From assembly GCF_016924645.1 (NCBI RefSeq), contig NZ_JAFFJV010000011.1, positions 186,001 to 250,000 on the forward strand: DNA of 64,000 bases, in the 5' to 3' direction. Below the pieces are notes generated by a model, which was not told the origin of the DNA, searched no databases, and saw nothing but the letters and a program-made list of their open reading frames with translations. This DNA comes from Rufibacter psychrotolerans (GTDB lineage: Bacteria; Bacteroidota; Bacteroidia; Cytophagales; Hymenobacteraceae). Both the position numbers and the translations under genes were made by a program. This document shows positions 1 through 8,983 of the stretch, one piece after another. Numbering within the stretch: the stretch's first letter is position 1; each line of letters starts with the position of its first letter.

Positions 1-643
1 CCGGGTTGCTCTGTACCTGCTGCCTGATGGCGTTGGCGGTTAGCTTTCTGGTGGTGCGCAGAAACTGGCCAATCTGGGCCTGGGCCTCAATCTCTTTGCC
101 GGCAATCTGTAGGCTGGGTTTGTACCCGGCCAAGGGAAGGCGGTGGATGCTGAAGTCGGGGTAGGCGCCAGCGGCATAGAAGCCCACGGCTCTTGGATAG
201 GCATTCTTCACCACCAGTCGGCCCGCCTCTCTTCTGATGGCCGCCTCATTGTTGGTCTTCACGCCCAGGGTGTACAGGAAAGCCTGCAACCCCGCGAAGA
301 TAGAGTAATAGGCCTGCGGAAACGTCCAGTGCAGGGCATTGCGCAGGTAGGTTTCATCGCCCAGTTCGGCGGTGGCGCGCAGCGCATACTCGGTACTCCA
401 GCAGTTGTGCAGGATTCGGGTAAGGGCTTGCAGGTCCTGCTCGGTTACGTTTGCGGTGTGTTGCCGAAAAAAGACATGGTTTCGCAGGCCAGCTTCCTCG
501 GCGCTATGGTTGATATGGTAGTTGATGGCAAAAAAATAGTTCAGGAACACTTGTGCCGGGATGGATTTTCGCCAGGCAGAATCCTGTGGTTTTTGCTCTT
601 CCTGAAAGAGCGGAATCACATTTTCCTCTAAAACTTTCTTCAT
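1..643 (-). CDS. Unknown protein, N-terminal 214 residues (runs off the window)
   Basis: An open frame on the minus strand starts at an ATG (641-643) and has no stop before the window edge, so the C-terminus is missing. The protein begins MKKVLEENVIPLF and has no signal peptide or membrane segment, so it is probably cytoplasmic. It is rich in aromatic and helical stretches, including NYFFAINYHINH near residue 35 and AYYSIFAGLQAFLYTLG near residue 125. The latter faintly recalls the aromatic helix of HEPN-type proteins, but that is only a resemblance. I do not recognise the family. A short hairpin (651-670) lies directly in front of its start. Codon use and lack of stops over 214 codons support a real gene; the plus-strand frame over the same DNA is a shadow. 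Confidence 0.75.
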   Translation of the reverse strand, partial: MKKVLEENVIPLFQEEQKPQDSAWRKSIPAQVFLNYFFAINYHINHSAEEAGLRNHVFFRQHTANVTEQDLQALTRILHNCWSTEYALRATAELGDETYLRNALHWTFPQAYYSIFAGLQAFLYTLGVKTNNEAAIRREAGRLVVKNAYPRAVGFYAAGAYPDFSIHRLPLAGYKPSLQIAGKEIEAQAQIGQFLRTTRKLTANAIRQQVQSNP

Positions 644-990
644 ACATTTTAAACACCTTTTCTGGTGTTTGGGTTGCATTTTGCTGTATTTTTATAGGTG
701 TGTAATATACTGTAATACAATGTGTTATATAATAATTTTGGCGAGTTTTAGGTAGGGTGTGAACCTCAGATTTCGGGGTGAAAAAACTAAGGTTCGGGCA
801 GTGGGGACGGGCTCTCCACATAGGGGGGCATAGCCGAAAAGAGCAAAAAAATGAAAACTTAACCTGCGCTTGATGTGGCGTGTTGGGGTAATCACTACTT
901 TTGCCCATCGGCTCGCATGGTGAGGATACAAGGGAATGTTAGTTGCGAAGACCCGTTACCAATTGAAATTTCAAACTAACCTTCACTTTT
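644..990. other. Intergenic region between divergent genes
   Basis: No gene is convincing here. It should hold the promoters of the unknown gene to the left (-) and the T9SS protein to the right (+). A 7-bp hairpin AAACACC/GGTGTTT (651-670) lies in the leader of the left gene, followed by a very AT-rich stretch (about 680-745) that could be its promoter. Minus-strand frames over 700-930 have no recognisable content. Confidence 0.5.
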
Positions 991-2079
991 ATGCTTAAAC
1001 CTTTACAAAAAGTAAGTTTGCTTCTGATTGCTGGCCTGGGACTTGGAAGTGTAAGTGCCTCCGGACAGACTTTTTACGAGCCGTTCAACGGTACTGGTAC
1101 CGTTGGCGGGGCAGATGCCACTACCGCTGGTGCCACAAGTAACGGATGGACCACGCACAGCCCTTCTCCTAGCAATACAAGTTCCGGTACAACTGGTGCC
1201 ATTTCCATAGAAACCGGAAGTTTAACCTATGCCGGCTTAGCGCCTGCCGTAGGTAACAAAGTATTGCTTCCTGGAACAAACTCTACCGTAAGCCGGGATA
1301 TTAATGCAGATGTGTCTGCGGTGACTGGTACAGCTACCACCGCGTATTTTTCTGCGCTAGTGAACGTAGTAGATGAAACACAACTCACCGAGGCCGGTGA
1401 TTACTTCATGCATTTTGGTAATGATGCGGGAGCCGCAAACACTAACCTTTTCGCACGGTTGTTTGTGAAAAAGACGGCTACGGGGTATCGTCTGGCTATC
1501 CAGAATATCTCAAGCGGCACTCCTACGCAAACGGAGTACCCTTTAGATCTGGTATTTGGAACTACGTATTTGGTGGTTGTCAAGTACGAGATCAAGACGG
1601 GCAATGACATGGCAACGCTCTGGGTTAACCCAACCTTGGGAGCAACGGAACCTGAAGGAGGCGCTACCAATGAGAGCGGAACCGGTACAGGCGCCACCAG
1701 ATTTCAATCAATCAACCTACGGAACGGATCTGCCACTCCTAAAGCCTACGTGGATGAGATTAGAGTAGGAACTACCTTTGCTTCGGTCACCCCGGGGCCC
1801 CTAAGCGTGAAAGAGTTTGCCGCAGGTAAAATCAGCCTTTCCCCCAACCCCACCGCGGGCGCCACAAAATTGACCCTGCCGGCCAATTTCCCCGGCAAAG
1901 ACAAATTGGCGATGACCGTGTACGGCTTAGACGGCAAGGTGCTCCTGCAGGCTGCCGGCAATGAGCAGGCAATCAATGCCCAATTAAACGCATCGCTTGG
2001 TAAAGCGGCAGCCGGTGTCTACCTCCTCAAAGTAGAAGGCGGCGGGCAAACGTACCAGACCAGAATAGTGAAGCGCTAA
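991..2079 (+). CDS. Secreted T9SS type A sorting-domain protein
   Basis: A 362-residue exported protein. Residues 1-26 form a signal peptide (MLKPLQKVSLLLIAGLG then SASGQ). The middle (about 27-265) is Thr/Gly/Ala-rich beta-sandwich-like sequence without a recognised catalytic motif; it resembles LamG/concanavalin-like or PEP-CTERM-type surface domains. The last ~85 residues are a type A T9SS sorting domain: an SPNP turn, a VYGLDGKVL strand, GVYLLKV, and a basic end RIVKR. Such domains send cargo through the outer membrane and are usually removed or linked to surface lipopolysaccharide. Its signal peptide resembles that of the next gene (both contain QKVSL). A terminator follows directly. Function beyond secretion is unknown. 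Confidence 0.85.
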   Translation: MLKPLQKVSLLLIAGLGLGSVSASGQTFYEPFNGTGTVGGADATTAGATSNGWTTHSPSPSNTSSGTTGAISIETGSLTYAGLAPAVGNKVLLPGTNSTVSRDINADVSAVTGTATTAYFSALVNVVDETQLTEAGDYFMHFGNDAGAANTNLFARLFVKKTATGYRLAIQNISSGTPTQTEYPLDLVFGTTYLVVVKYEIKTGNDMATLWVNPTLGATEPEGGATNESGTGTGATRFQSINLRNGSATPKAYVDEIRVGTTFASVTPGPLSVKEFAAGKISLSPNPTAGATKLTLPANFPGKDKLAMTVYGLDGKVLLQAAGNEQAINAQLNASLGKAAAGVYLLKVEGGGQTYQTRIVKR

Positions 2080-2115
2080 CCTGCGGGCCTTTACCGCCCA
2101 AAGGTGCATACATGC

Positions 2116-2148
2116 AAGCCCCCGGACACCTAGTTCGGGGGCTTTTTT
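2116..2148 (+). terminator. Rho-independent terminator
   Basis: A 9-bp stem AAGCCCCCG/CGGGGGCTT with a 12-nt loop is followed by a T run. It lies 36 nt after the stop codon of the T9SS protein gene. Confidence 0.85.
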
Positions 2149-2179
2149 GTGCCGGCTTTTAGGGAGGGAGAGAGCCATC

Positions 2180-2215
2180 GTTTTGGGGCTGTTTTTCTGA
2201 GAATAAGTCTAAAAT
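2180..2215. repeat. 36-nt palindromic element, copy 1 (degenerate)
   Basis: Starts GTTTTGGGGC and ends TCTAAAAT; the inner arms GTTTT/GAATA pair poorly. It is recognised by length and end motifs. It lies downstream of the terminator of the first T9SS gene. Confidence 0.5.
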
Positions 2216-2397
2216 AAATTTCAGTTTACTATTGAAATAATGCTATGTACAAAGGGCGGATGGGACAATGATTATTCATGTGCTCATAACAAGTAATATC
2301 TGGGGTTTGAGTACTTTTGAGGAAAAGTTCAATTAGCGGGAGTCTGATCCGGAGGGTGATGAGGCTACCCGTTGCTTAATTCTAAAGCCTTGTGTTT

Positions 2398-5300
2398 ATG
2401 GTGAAACATGTACAAAAAGTAAGCCTGTGCCTTGCGGCGGTGCTATGGTTCTATAGTGGTGCGGCCTGGGGACAAATCAAGCTTTCCGGGGGGAGCTACC
2501 AGGAAACGTTTGACGGAATGGGAGCGTCGGGTACCGCTTTGCCGACGGGTTGGCAGGCGCAACGCCTGGCAGGAACCGGCACCCCTGGTGAACACCTGAC
2601 CCCACAGGTAACCGATGGAAGTTCCAGTAGCGGAGCCGTGTATAACGTGGGCACCAACGCTGCAACAGACCGGGCCTTGGGCACCTTGGCCTCCGGTTCC
2701 ACCATTCCGGCGTTTGGGGCGAGCTTCGCCAACACCAGCGGCTCAGACATCACCAAGCTGGAGGTAATGGGCGTGATGGAGCAGTGGAGAACGGGCACCA
2801 GCAACAGCGCCCTGGAAACCGTAGCCTTTGAATACAGCACCAATGCCACCAGCCTCACCACCGGTACTTGGACGGCAGTAACCTCCCTTGACCTGGTAGA
2901 AAAAGTCACCGGGTCCACCGAGAGCAAACCTGTAAACGGCAATGATGCGGCCCACAGGACCGAAATCTCCGGCACTCTCACGCTAAAGCTCGCAACCGGC
3001 AGCACCGTTTGGTTCCGCTGGAAAGACGCCAATGATGTAGGGTTTGACGGCATCTATGCCCTTGATGAGGTACAGGTAATTCCCACGTATACAGGGGTAG
3101 ACAAAGCCGCCCCCGTGGTTTCTGTCACCAGCCCCGCCCACGGGGCCACCAACGTACCCACCCAGGTAGACGTCCAGTTCACCTTCAACGAGCCGGTACA
3201 GGCAGGAACCGGGCAAATCTCCTTTGCCTGGCAGGGGGGCAGTCTCTCCCGCAGCGCCTCCGACCCCCAGATCCTGTACAACGGGAACAAGGTCACTCTC
3301 CAGGGAGTGCAGTTACAGCCAGAGGTTTCCTATGCTGTCACCATTGATGCCGCGGCTTTTCAAGACGAGGCCGGCAACTTCTTTGGGGGCATAGCGCCCG
3401 GTGCCTTTGCTTTCACTACTTCTGCCACGGCCACGCCCGTGCTGGCTACCAGCGCTGGTTCCCTCGCATTCCCCCTTACCCAGGTAAGCAAGTACTCAAC
3501 GGGTATGGAGTACGACCTCTCAGCGCAAGGTTTGCAGGAGGCGGTCACCATAACCGTAACCGGGCCTTTCCAGATCTCCAAGACCAAGGAGGAAAACGCC
3601 TTCGGCACCGCGCCCCTAACCTTTACGCCGGCCCAGTTGGCGGCAGCCCAGAAGGTGTACGTGCGGTTCAACCCATGGGCCACCACGGGGAACACCGGCA
3701 CCATCACGCACCAAACCGCGGGCGGACGCACCGTGACCGTTTCCCTCACGGGCGCGGCATTCAACCCTGCTGCCCAAAACTTTGAGGCCTGCGGAACGGA
3801 CTTGCCCGGCGGGTGGACGCAGGTGAGTGTCACCGGGCCGCAAAGCTGGGGCTGTACCACCTACGGCCGAACCGGCAATGCCGTGCAAATGAACGGGTAC
3901 GGCGGCGGCAACCAGCAGAACGAAGACTGGTTAATCTCGCCGGCGTTAGACCTTGCCACCGGGTACCAGTTCCCCGTGCTTTCCTTCTGGTCCAGAACGG
4001 CGTATGCAGGGCCTTCCCTGCGCCTGATGGTTTCCACCAACTACAGCGGAACCGGTAACCCCCTCGCCGCCGGGGTAACCTGGACCCAGGTAAACGGCCT
4101 GTTCCCCGAGGCGGCCACCGACACCTGGACCGAATCCAAAGACATCAACCTGGTCCGGTTCAAGGAACCGAAGGTGTACATCGCCTTTGTGTACAACTCC
4201 ACCACCAGTGCTGCCGCCAGGTGGACCCTGGACGACTTTGAGGTGAAAAACTCTCCGGTGGCCCCGCCGGCCCTGGTGGCTTCAACCCTGAATGTGCTGG
4301 CCGATCAGGATTTCGGACTGGTGAACCCGGGCGCCACGGTGGACAAGACCTTTACCTTCTCCATTGAGAACCTTGCCTCAGGCGTGACCCTGCAGGTTCC
4401 TGCCCCCTTCAGCCTCTCCAAAAACGGGACTGACTTTGCCGCTACGCTGGCCTATACGCAGGCAGAAGCCGCCGTCGGGACCTTCACCGTTCGGTTTACC
4501 GCCCCAGACGCCCCCAACAAGGCCTACGCCGGGCGCGTGACCTTCAAGGCAGATAACCTTGACCAGCAGATAGGGTACCTTACCGCCTCGGTGCTCAACA
4601 AAGACAACACCTTTGATGTGGTCACCTGGAACATTGAGTGGTTTGGTTCTGCGGCCAACGGGCCGGGCAACGAGGAACTGCAGAAAGCCAACGTGAAAAA
4701 AGTGATAGAGGCGCTGGATGCCGATGTGTATGCCTTCCAGGAGATCTCAAACGCAGAAGCTTTTAACAGCCTGAAGGCCCTATTGCCGGCCTACGACGGG
4801 TTTATGTCGTCCTACTCCTCCAACACCCAGGAGGTGGCCTTTTTCTTCAAGAAAGCCACCGTTTCTGAGGTAAAGCGCCAGTACCTGCTAAAGGGGGTAA
4901 GCGGCATCAACAACTTCTGGGCGAGCGGCAGGTATCCGTACCTGCTAGAGGTAGACGCCACCGTAAACGGTACCACCAAGCGGCTCCACCTCATCAACAT
5001 CCACGCCAAGGCCAATGATAGCGGCACCCCGGAAGAAGCACTGGCCGCCTACAACCGCCGCCAAGATGATGTGCGCGTGCTGAAAGACTCCTTGGACGCT
5101 CACTTCCCTTCTGCCAGCATCATCATGCTGGGCGACTACAATGACGACGTAGACGTTACCGTGGCCGATATCACCAGCACCACTGCGTCTACCTACCAGG
5201 CGTTCGCCCAGGATGGAGCCCGGTACACGTTTGCCACCCTGCCGCTGAGCCAGGCCGGGCTGCGGTCTTACGTGGCCCGTGAAAACGTGATTGACCACAT

Positions 5301-5733
5301 CATGTACTCCAATGAACTGGCCGACTTCTACATTGCCAACTCCGCGCGCATCGTGATCCCGTTTGCCGCTGTGGGGGCAACCACGCCAGACGGCTACACC
5401 ACCACTACGTCAGACCATTTGCCTACCATTGCCCGGTTCAACCTCAATGGTCCGTTAGGCGTGCTGGAAGACAGTTGGGCCGCCGGTTTCAGGGTGTACC
5501 CCAACCCTTCAAAGGGAGCCGTGACGCTCAAACTGCCCGCCCACCCGGCCGCGCAGAAGTTGAGGCTGACCTTGTACTCCGTTCGGGGAGAAGTAGTGCT
5601 GGAGGTCACCGGTACGGAACAAGGCATCAGTGAGCAGCTTTCCCGTAAGCTGGGGGTGGTTGCCTGGGGCCTCTACCTGGTGAAGGTGCAGGCGGGTACC
5701 CACACCTACCAGGCCAGGCTCCTGAAAGACTAA
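2398..5733 (+). CDS. Large secreted endonuclease/exonuclease/phosphatase-fold protein with T9SS sorting domain
   Basis: About 1111 residues. A GTG six bases upstream is in frame, but the ATG at 2398 gives a clean signal peptide (MVKHVQKVSLCLAAVLWF...GQ). Order of domains: an N-terminal beta-sandwich to about 235; a Big_5-type Ig-like domain at about 235-345 (PVVSVTSPAHGATNVP); further beta domains to about 735; then an endonuclease/exonuclease/phosphatase domain at about 740-1015. The last shows the family's key motifs: TWNIEWFG, a metal-binding Glu in VYAFQEIS, LGDYNDD, and SDHLPTI near its end. The C-terminus (about 1030-1111) is a T9SS type A sorting domain with YPNPSKG and GLYLVKV. It is probably a surface or released nuclease/phosphodiesterase used in nutrient scavenging. 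The exact substrate cannot be read from the sequence. Confidence 0.88.
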   Translation: MVKHVQKVSLCLAAVLWFYSGAAWGQIKLSGGSYQETFDGMGASGTALPTGWQAQRLAGTGTPGEHLTPQVTDGSSSSGAVYNVGTNAATDRALGTLASGSTIPAFGASFANTSGSDITKLEVMGVMEQWRTGTSNSALETVAFEYSTNATSLTTGTWTAVTSLDLVEKVTGSTESKPVNGNDAAHRTEISGTLTLKLATGSTVWFRWKDANDVGFDGIYALDEVQVIPTYTGVDKAAPVVSVTSPAHGATNVPTQVDVQFTFNEPVQAGTGQISFAWQGGSLSRSASDPQILYNGNKVTLQGVQLQPEVSYAVTIDAAAFQDEAGNFFGGIAPGAFAFTTSATATPVLATSAGSLAFPLTQVSKYSTGMEYDLSAQGLQEAVTITVTGPFQISKTKEENAFGTAPLTFTPAQLAAAQKVYVRFNPWATTGNTGTITHQTAGGRTVTVSLTGAAFNPAAQNFEACGTDLPGGWTQVSVTGPQSWGCTTYGRTGNAVQMNGYGGGNQQNEDWLISPALDLATGYQFPVLSFWSRTAYAGPSLRLMVSTNYSGTGNPLAAGVTWTQVNGLFPEAATDTWTESKDINLVRFKEPKVYIAFVYNSTTSAAARWTLDDFEVKNSPVAPPALVASTLNVLADQDFGLVNPGATVDKTFTFSIENLASGVTLQVPAPFSLSKNGTDFAATLAYTQAEAAVGTFTVRFTAPDAPNKAYAGRVTFKADNLDQQIGYLTASVLNKDNTFDVVTWNIEWFGSAANGPGNEELQKANVKKVIEALDADVYAFQEISNAEAFNSLKALLPAYDGFMSSYSSNTQEVAFFFKKATVSEVKRQYLLKGVSGINNFWASGRYPYLLEVDATVNGTTKRLHLINIHAKANDSGTPEEALAAYNRRQDDVRVLKDSLDAHFPSASIIMLGDYNDDVDVTVADITSTTASTYQAFAQDGARYTFATLPLSQAGLRSYVARENVIDHIMYSNELADFYIANSARIVIPFAAVGATTPDGYTTTTSDHLPTIARFNLNGPLGVLEDSWAAGFRVYPNPSKGAVTLKLPAHPAAQKLRLTLYSVRGEVVLEVTGTEQGISEQLSRKLGVVAWGLYLVKVQAGTHTYQARLLKD

Positions 5734-5753
5734 GCAAATCACCTCTGTAACGC

Positions 5754-5789
5754 AAAAGCCTGCCAGCCTCCCGCTGGCGGGCTTTTTTT
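5754..5789 (+). terminator. Rho-independent terminator
   Basis: Stem AAAAGCC-T-GCCAGC pairs with GCTGGC-G-GGCTTTT and is followed by seven Ts. It lies 20 nt past the stop of the nuclease-like gene. Confidence 0.85.
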
Positions 5790-5828
5790 ATGCCCCAATA
5801 TTTCTTTACTTACCAGCCGGTAGCCTCT

Positions 5829-5864
5829 ATTTTAGGCCCATTTTTCTAAAAACTGCCCCAAAAC
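5829..5864. repeat. 36-nt palindromic element, copy 2
   Basis: ATTTTAGGCC at the left end and GCCCCAAAAC at the right, with TTTTT/AAAAA inner arms. It ends two bases before the ATG of the gamma-glutamyltransferase gene, so it would form nearly all of that gene's proximal leader. Confidence 0.6.
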
Positions 5865-5866
5865 CC

Positions 5867-7582
5867 ATGAAGAAGACCTCCCTTGCGCCCCTGTTGTTGC
5901 TATGGCTTATCTGGAACCTGACCGGTTGTAAACCAACCGACAAAGCGACGGGCTCCCGGGAGCAGGAAATAGGAGTAACCGGCAAGCGGGGCATGGTGGT
6001 TTCGGCGCACCCCGAGGCTTCCCGCATAGGGTTGGAGATCTTGCAGCAGGGCGGCAATGCGTATGACGCGGCGGTGGCCACCGGGTTTGCCCTGGCCGTG
6101 GCCTACCCGGTGGCGGGCAACATTGGCGGCGGCGGATTCTTGGTGTACCGCAAGCAAGACGGTGAAACCGGAACCCTGGACTACCGGGAAAAAGCCCCCA
6201 AAGCCGCCTCCCGCGACATGTACCTGGATGCCCAGGGCAACGTGATGCAGGATGCCAGCACACTGGGGCACCTGGCCGTGGGCGTACCCGGTGCGGTAGA
6301 CGGCCTGGTGGCCATGCACCAGAAGTTGGGGAGCCTGCCCTGGGCGCAGGTGGTGCAGCCCGCCATTGACCTGGCCCGCCAGGGTGTGGTGCTCACCGAG
6401 CGGGAAGCCCGCTTGCTCAACCAAGGCCGCCCCGACTTTCTCAAGGCCAACAAGTTCACGCCCCATGTGGTAAAAGATACACCCTGGCAGAAAGGAGACG
6501 TGCTTCCCCTGCCTGAGCTGGCGCGTACCCTGGAGCGGATCAGGGACAAGGGCCGGGCCGGCTTCTACGAGGGCGAAACCGCCGATCTGCTGGTAAAGGA
6601 AATGGAGCGGGGCGGCGGCATCATCAGCCATCAGGATTTAGAAGAATACCAGTCGGTGTGGCGGCCGGCGATCACGGGCACTTACCGGGGCTACAAGGTC
6701 ATTTCCATGCCACCTCCCTCCAGCGGCGGAATTGCCCTGTTGCAACTGCTGAAAATGGTGGAGCCGTTTAACCTGAGTGCCTGGGGATGGCAGCAGCCCA
6801 AGACCGTGCACCTGGTGGTGGAGGCACAGCGCCGCGTGTACGCCGACAGGGCCGCCTACCTGGGTGACCCCGATTTCTTCAAGGTTCCGGTGGTCTCGCT
6901 GCTTGACCCAGACTACCTGAAGACAAGAATGGCTACCTTTGACATGGAACAGGCCACCCCGTCTACCCAGGTGCAGGAAGGCCAATTGCTGGCCCGGGAA
7001 AGTGACCAAACCACCCATTACTCCATTGTGGACCAGTGGGGGAACGCCGCCTCGGTGACCACCACGCTTAACGGCAACTACGGCTCCAAAGTGGTGGTAG
7101 AAGGGGCCGGGTTCATCCTGAACAACGAAATGGACGATTTCAGCGTGAAGCCCGGCGTGCCCAACATGTTTGGGCTCATCGGCGGCGAGGCCAACGCCAT
7201 TGCCCCGGGCAAGCGCATGCTCAGTTCCATGACGCCCACTATCCTGGAGAAAGACGGCAAACTGTTCATGGTGGTGGGTACGCCCGGCGGCTCCACCATC
7301 ATTACCTCGGTGTTTCAGACCATCCTCAACGTGGTAGACCACGGCATGGGCATGCAGCAGGCCGTGGCGGCACCCCGTTTCCACCACCAGTGGCTACCCG
7401 ACCGCATCCAGCCGGAAGCCCAGGCCCTTTCACCTCAGGTGCGGGAGGCGCTCCAGAAAAAGGGCCATGCCCTGCAGGACAGAGCCAGCTATGGCGCGGT
7501 AGATGGTATCCTTAGGCAAAAGAACGGCAGTTGGGAAGGCGGGGCAGACCCCAGGGGCGACGACACAGCCTTGGGGTATTAA
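5867..7582 (+). CDS. ggt: Gamma-glutamyltransferase (lipoprotein form)
   Basis: Transfers or hydrolyses the gamma-glutamyl group of glutathione and related peptides. The 571-residue product starts with a lipoprotein signal (WNLTGC, lipidated Cys at 21), so it is probably anchored in the periplasm or outer membrane rather than soluble as in E. coli. Conserved sequence is clear: RGMVVSAHPEAS, GGNAYDAAVA, GNIGGGGF, and the autocleavage site QTTHYS, where Thr382 would become the N-terminal nucleophile of the small subunit (about 382-571). The small subunit shows NNEMDDFS and the glycine-rich GTPGGS. Length fits an uncleaved precursor. It is transcribed alone: a terminator precedes it and a hairpin follows it. 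Confidence 0.95.
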   Translation: MKKTSLAPLLLLWLIWNLTGCKPTDKATGSREQEIGVTGKRGMVVSAHPEASRIGLEILQQGGNAYDAAVATGFALAVAYPVAGNIGGGGFLVYRKQDGETGTLDYREKAPKAASRDMYLDAQGNVMQDASTLGHLAVGVPGAVDGLVAMHQKLGSLPWAQVVQPAIDLARQGVVLTEREARLLNQGRPDFLKANKFTPHVVKDTPWQKGDVLPLPELARTLERIRDKGRAGFYEGETADLLVKEMERGGGIISHQDLEEYQSVWRPAITGTYRGYKVISMPPPSSGGIALLQLLKMVEPFNLSAWGWQQPKTVHLVVEAQRRVYADRAAYLGDPDFFKVPVVSLLDPDYLKTRMATFDMEQATPSTQVQEGQLLARESDQTTHYSIVDQWGNAASVTTTLNGNYGSKVVVEGAGFILNNEMDDFSVKPGVPNMFGLIGGEANAIAPGKRMLSSMTPTILEKDGKLFMVVGTPGGSTIITSVFQTILNVVDHGMGMQQAVAAPRFHHQWLPDRIQPEAQALSPQVREALQKKGHALQDRASYGAVDGILRQKNGSWEGGADPRGDDTALGY

Positions 7583-7935
7583 GCGCTTCCCATTCAAATA
7601 ATCCATTTTTGCTATATTCTTCCCTTCACCCCCGCATAGGGGTGAAGAAGAACATTTATGTCTTTCCTATACCAGAAAGGCTGTTGCTGTTTCTGGCCTG
7701 TTTTTATAATAAAGATGCAAAAAGTGAGTTTAGGAGAAGAATGCAGTAGGTTGTTTATCAGTTGGTTAAGAGTTGGGGCTTGCACAACTGAACTTTAGGT
7801 TACATTTTTGATGAACTTTACTGGAAAGCAGGTAGTTGTTGCAACATCTGTTAACTATACAAGAATCCAGAAAGCGCAGCCTATACGTCAACTTATCAAA
7901 CAACTACTTTAAATCCCTTTATTAACTACTCTACA
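7583..7935 (+). other. Intergenic region with a perfect 9-bp hairpin
   Basis: No gene is supported. At 7624-7647 a perfect hairpin CTTCACCCC/GGGGTGAAG with a 6-nt loop lies 42 nt after the ggt stop and may end transcription or protect the transcript, although no T run follows. The rest (7650-7935) is AT-rich and should carry the promoter and leader of the PorP/SprF gene. Confidence 0.5.
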
Positions 7936-8841
7936 ATGAATCTGAAGCAGATTGCTGCTGTTGGCTTGCTATTGCTTGTTGCCAGCATTTCCCAAGCCCA
8001 GGTGACCCCGCAACGCATGGTGGTGCCCCGCTTGTACCAGCAAAACTATTTTTACCTGAACCCGGCCTTCGCGGGTGCTGAAGGCAGAAGGGAATTCGGC
8101 TTGAACGGTCACCTGAACTCCCTTAACGGAAAATCATCCTCGGCTCCTTTGTCGGTGATTGCGCATTACCAGGGGTATGTGAGCAATGAAAACCCCAACG
8201 GCATTGGCGTGGTGGCCATGTACGACCAGTTTGGTCCTTATTGGCTGGGCAAGCTGGGCTTCACGTATGCCAAGCGCTTCCGGTTAGGCGAGCAGAGCAG
8301 CCTTGCCTTTGGGGCGCAGCTGGCCGCCGAGTACATGAACGTGGACCTGGCCGAGATGACCCGTACCCAGGAGCGGAAAATGGTGGGCCATGACAACGAC
8401 CTGCGGCCCGATATTGACGCCGGTATGTGGTTGAAGATCCGCAATTTCTACGCGGGCGGTACGGTGGCCAGCATTCTGCAGCCTACCTACAACCTGGTGG
8501 AGAATGCCGAGCACGAAGGCATCAGGGAGCTGTTGGTAACGGCTGGCTACAAGTTCGCGTTTGCGCCTGAGTTTAGCCTTACGCCCTCGGTGCTGATGAC
8601 CAAGCCCCTGAAAGGCGGCGACCAGGAGTACCACTTCGGGGCCATGGCCAACGCCAAGTTCCTGACCGGCGGGGTGACGTACCGCGGCCAGTTTGACAAA
8701 GTAGCGCCCTGGACGGTAAGCGCCGGCGTGAACATCAAAGACAACCTGCAGCTGACCACCTCTTATGACATTACCAAGCAAACTGCCGGCATGGCCAAGC
8801 CAGACGCCCAGGTAGAAGCCAACCTGCGCATCCGTTTTTAA
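7936..8841 (+). CDS. PorP/SprF family type IX secretion system membrane protein
   Basis: 301 residues with a signal peptide (MNLKQIAAVGLLLLVASISQAQ). The family start is plain: LYQQNYFYLNPAFAGAEG, followed by alternating beta strands and an end NLRIRF typical of an outer-membrane beta-barrel closing strand. PorP/SprF proteins are outer-membrane parts of T9SS; many genomes carry several paralogues that handle single adhesins or sit beside specific cargo genes. Here it stands alone, 5 kb from two T9SS cargo genes, so it may be an accessory paralogue rather than the core PorP of a PorKLMN cluster, which is not in the window. Confidence 0.9.
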   Translation: MNLKQIAAVGLLLLVASISQAQVTPQRMVVPRLYQQNYFYLNPAFAGAEGRREFGLNGHLNSLNGKSSSAPLSVIAHYQGYVSNENPNGIGVVAMYDQFGPYWLGKLGFTYAKRFRLGEQSSLAFGAQLAAEYMNVDLAEMTRTQERKMVGHDNDLRPDIDAGMWLKIRNFYAGGTVASILQPTYNLVENAEHEGIRELLVTAGYKFAFAPEFSLTPSVLMTKPLKGGDQEYHFGAMANAKFLTGGVTYRGQFDKVAPWTVSAGVNIKDNLQLTTSYDITKQTAGMAKPDAQVEANLRIRF

Positions 8842-8864
8842 GCTGTTTTTGCAAAAATATCCCG

Positions 8865-8899
8865 GAAAGGGCTTGCCAGATGGTAAGCCCTTTCTTTTT
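8865..8899 (+). terminator. Rho-independent terminator
   Basis: GAAAGGGCTT-G-CCA pairs with TGG-T-AAGCCCTTTC, then CTTTTT. It lies 23 nt past the PorP/SprF stop. Confidence 0.85.
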
Positions 8900-8983
8900 G
8901 CCCGGGACCGTGACGCCGCCGTAACACCGCTATAACTTTAGCCCGCAGGCAGAGTAGAAGAGGGATACAGCAACTTTCTTGGT

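Noticed and set aside
143..631. Plus-strand frame of 162 codons
   Set aside because: It is the shadow of the minus-strand edge gene, which has better protein-like composition and a proper ATG start.
504..931. Minus-strand frames of 134 and 68 codons
   Set aside because: Composition is unlike protein (many Pro/His/Cys in no pattern) and they overlap the edge gene start and its AT-rich leader.
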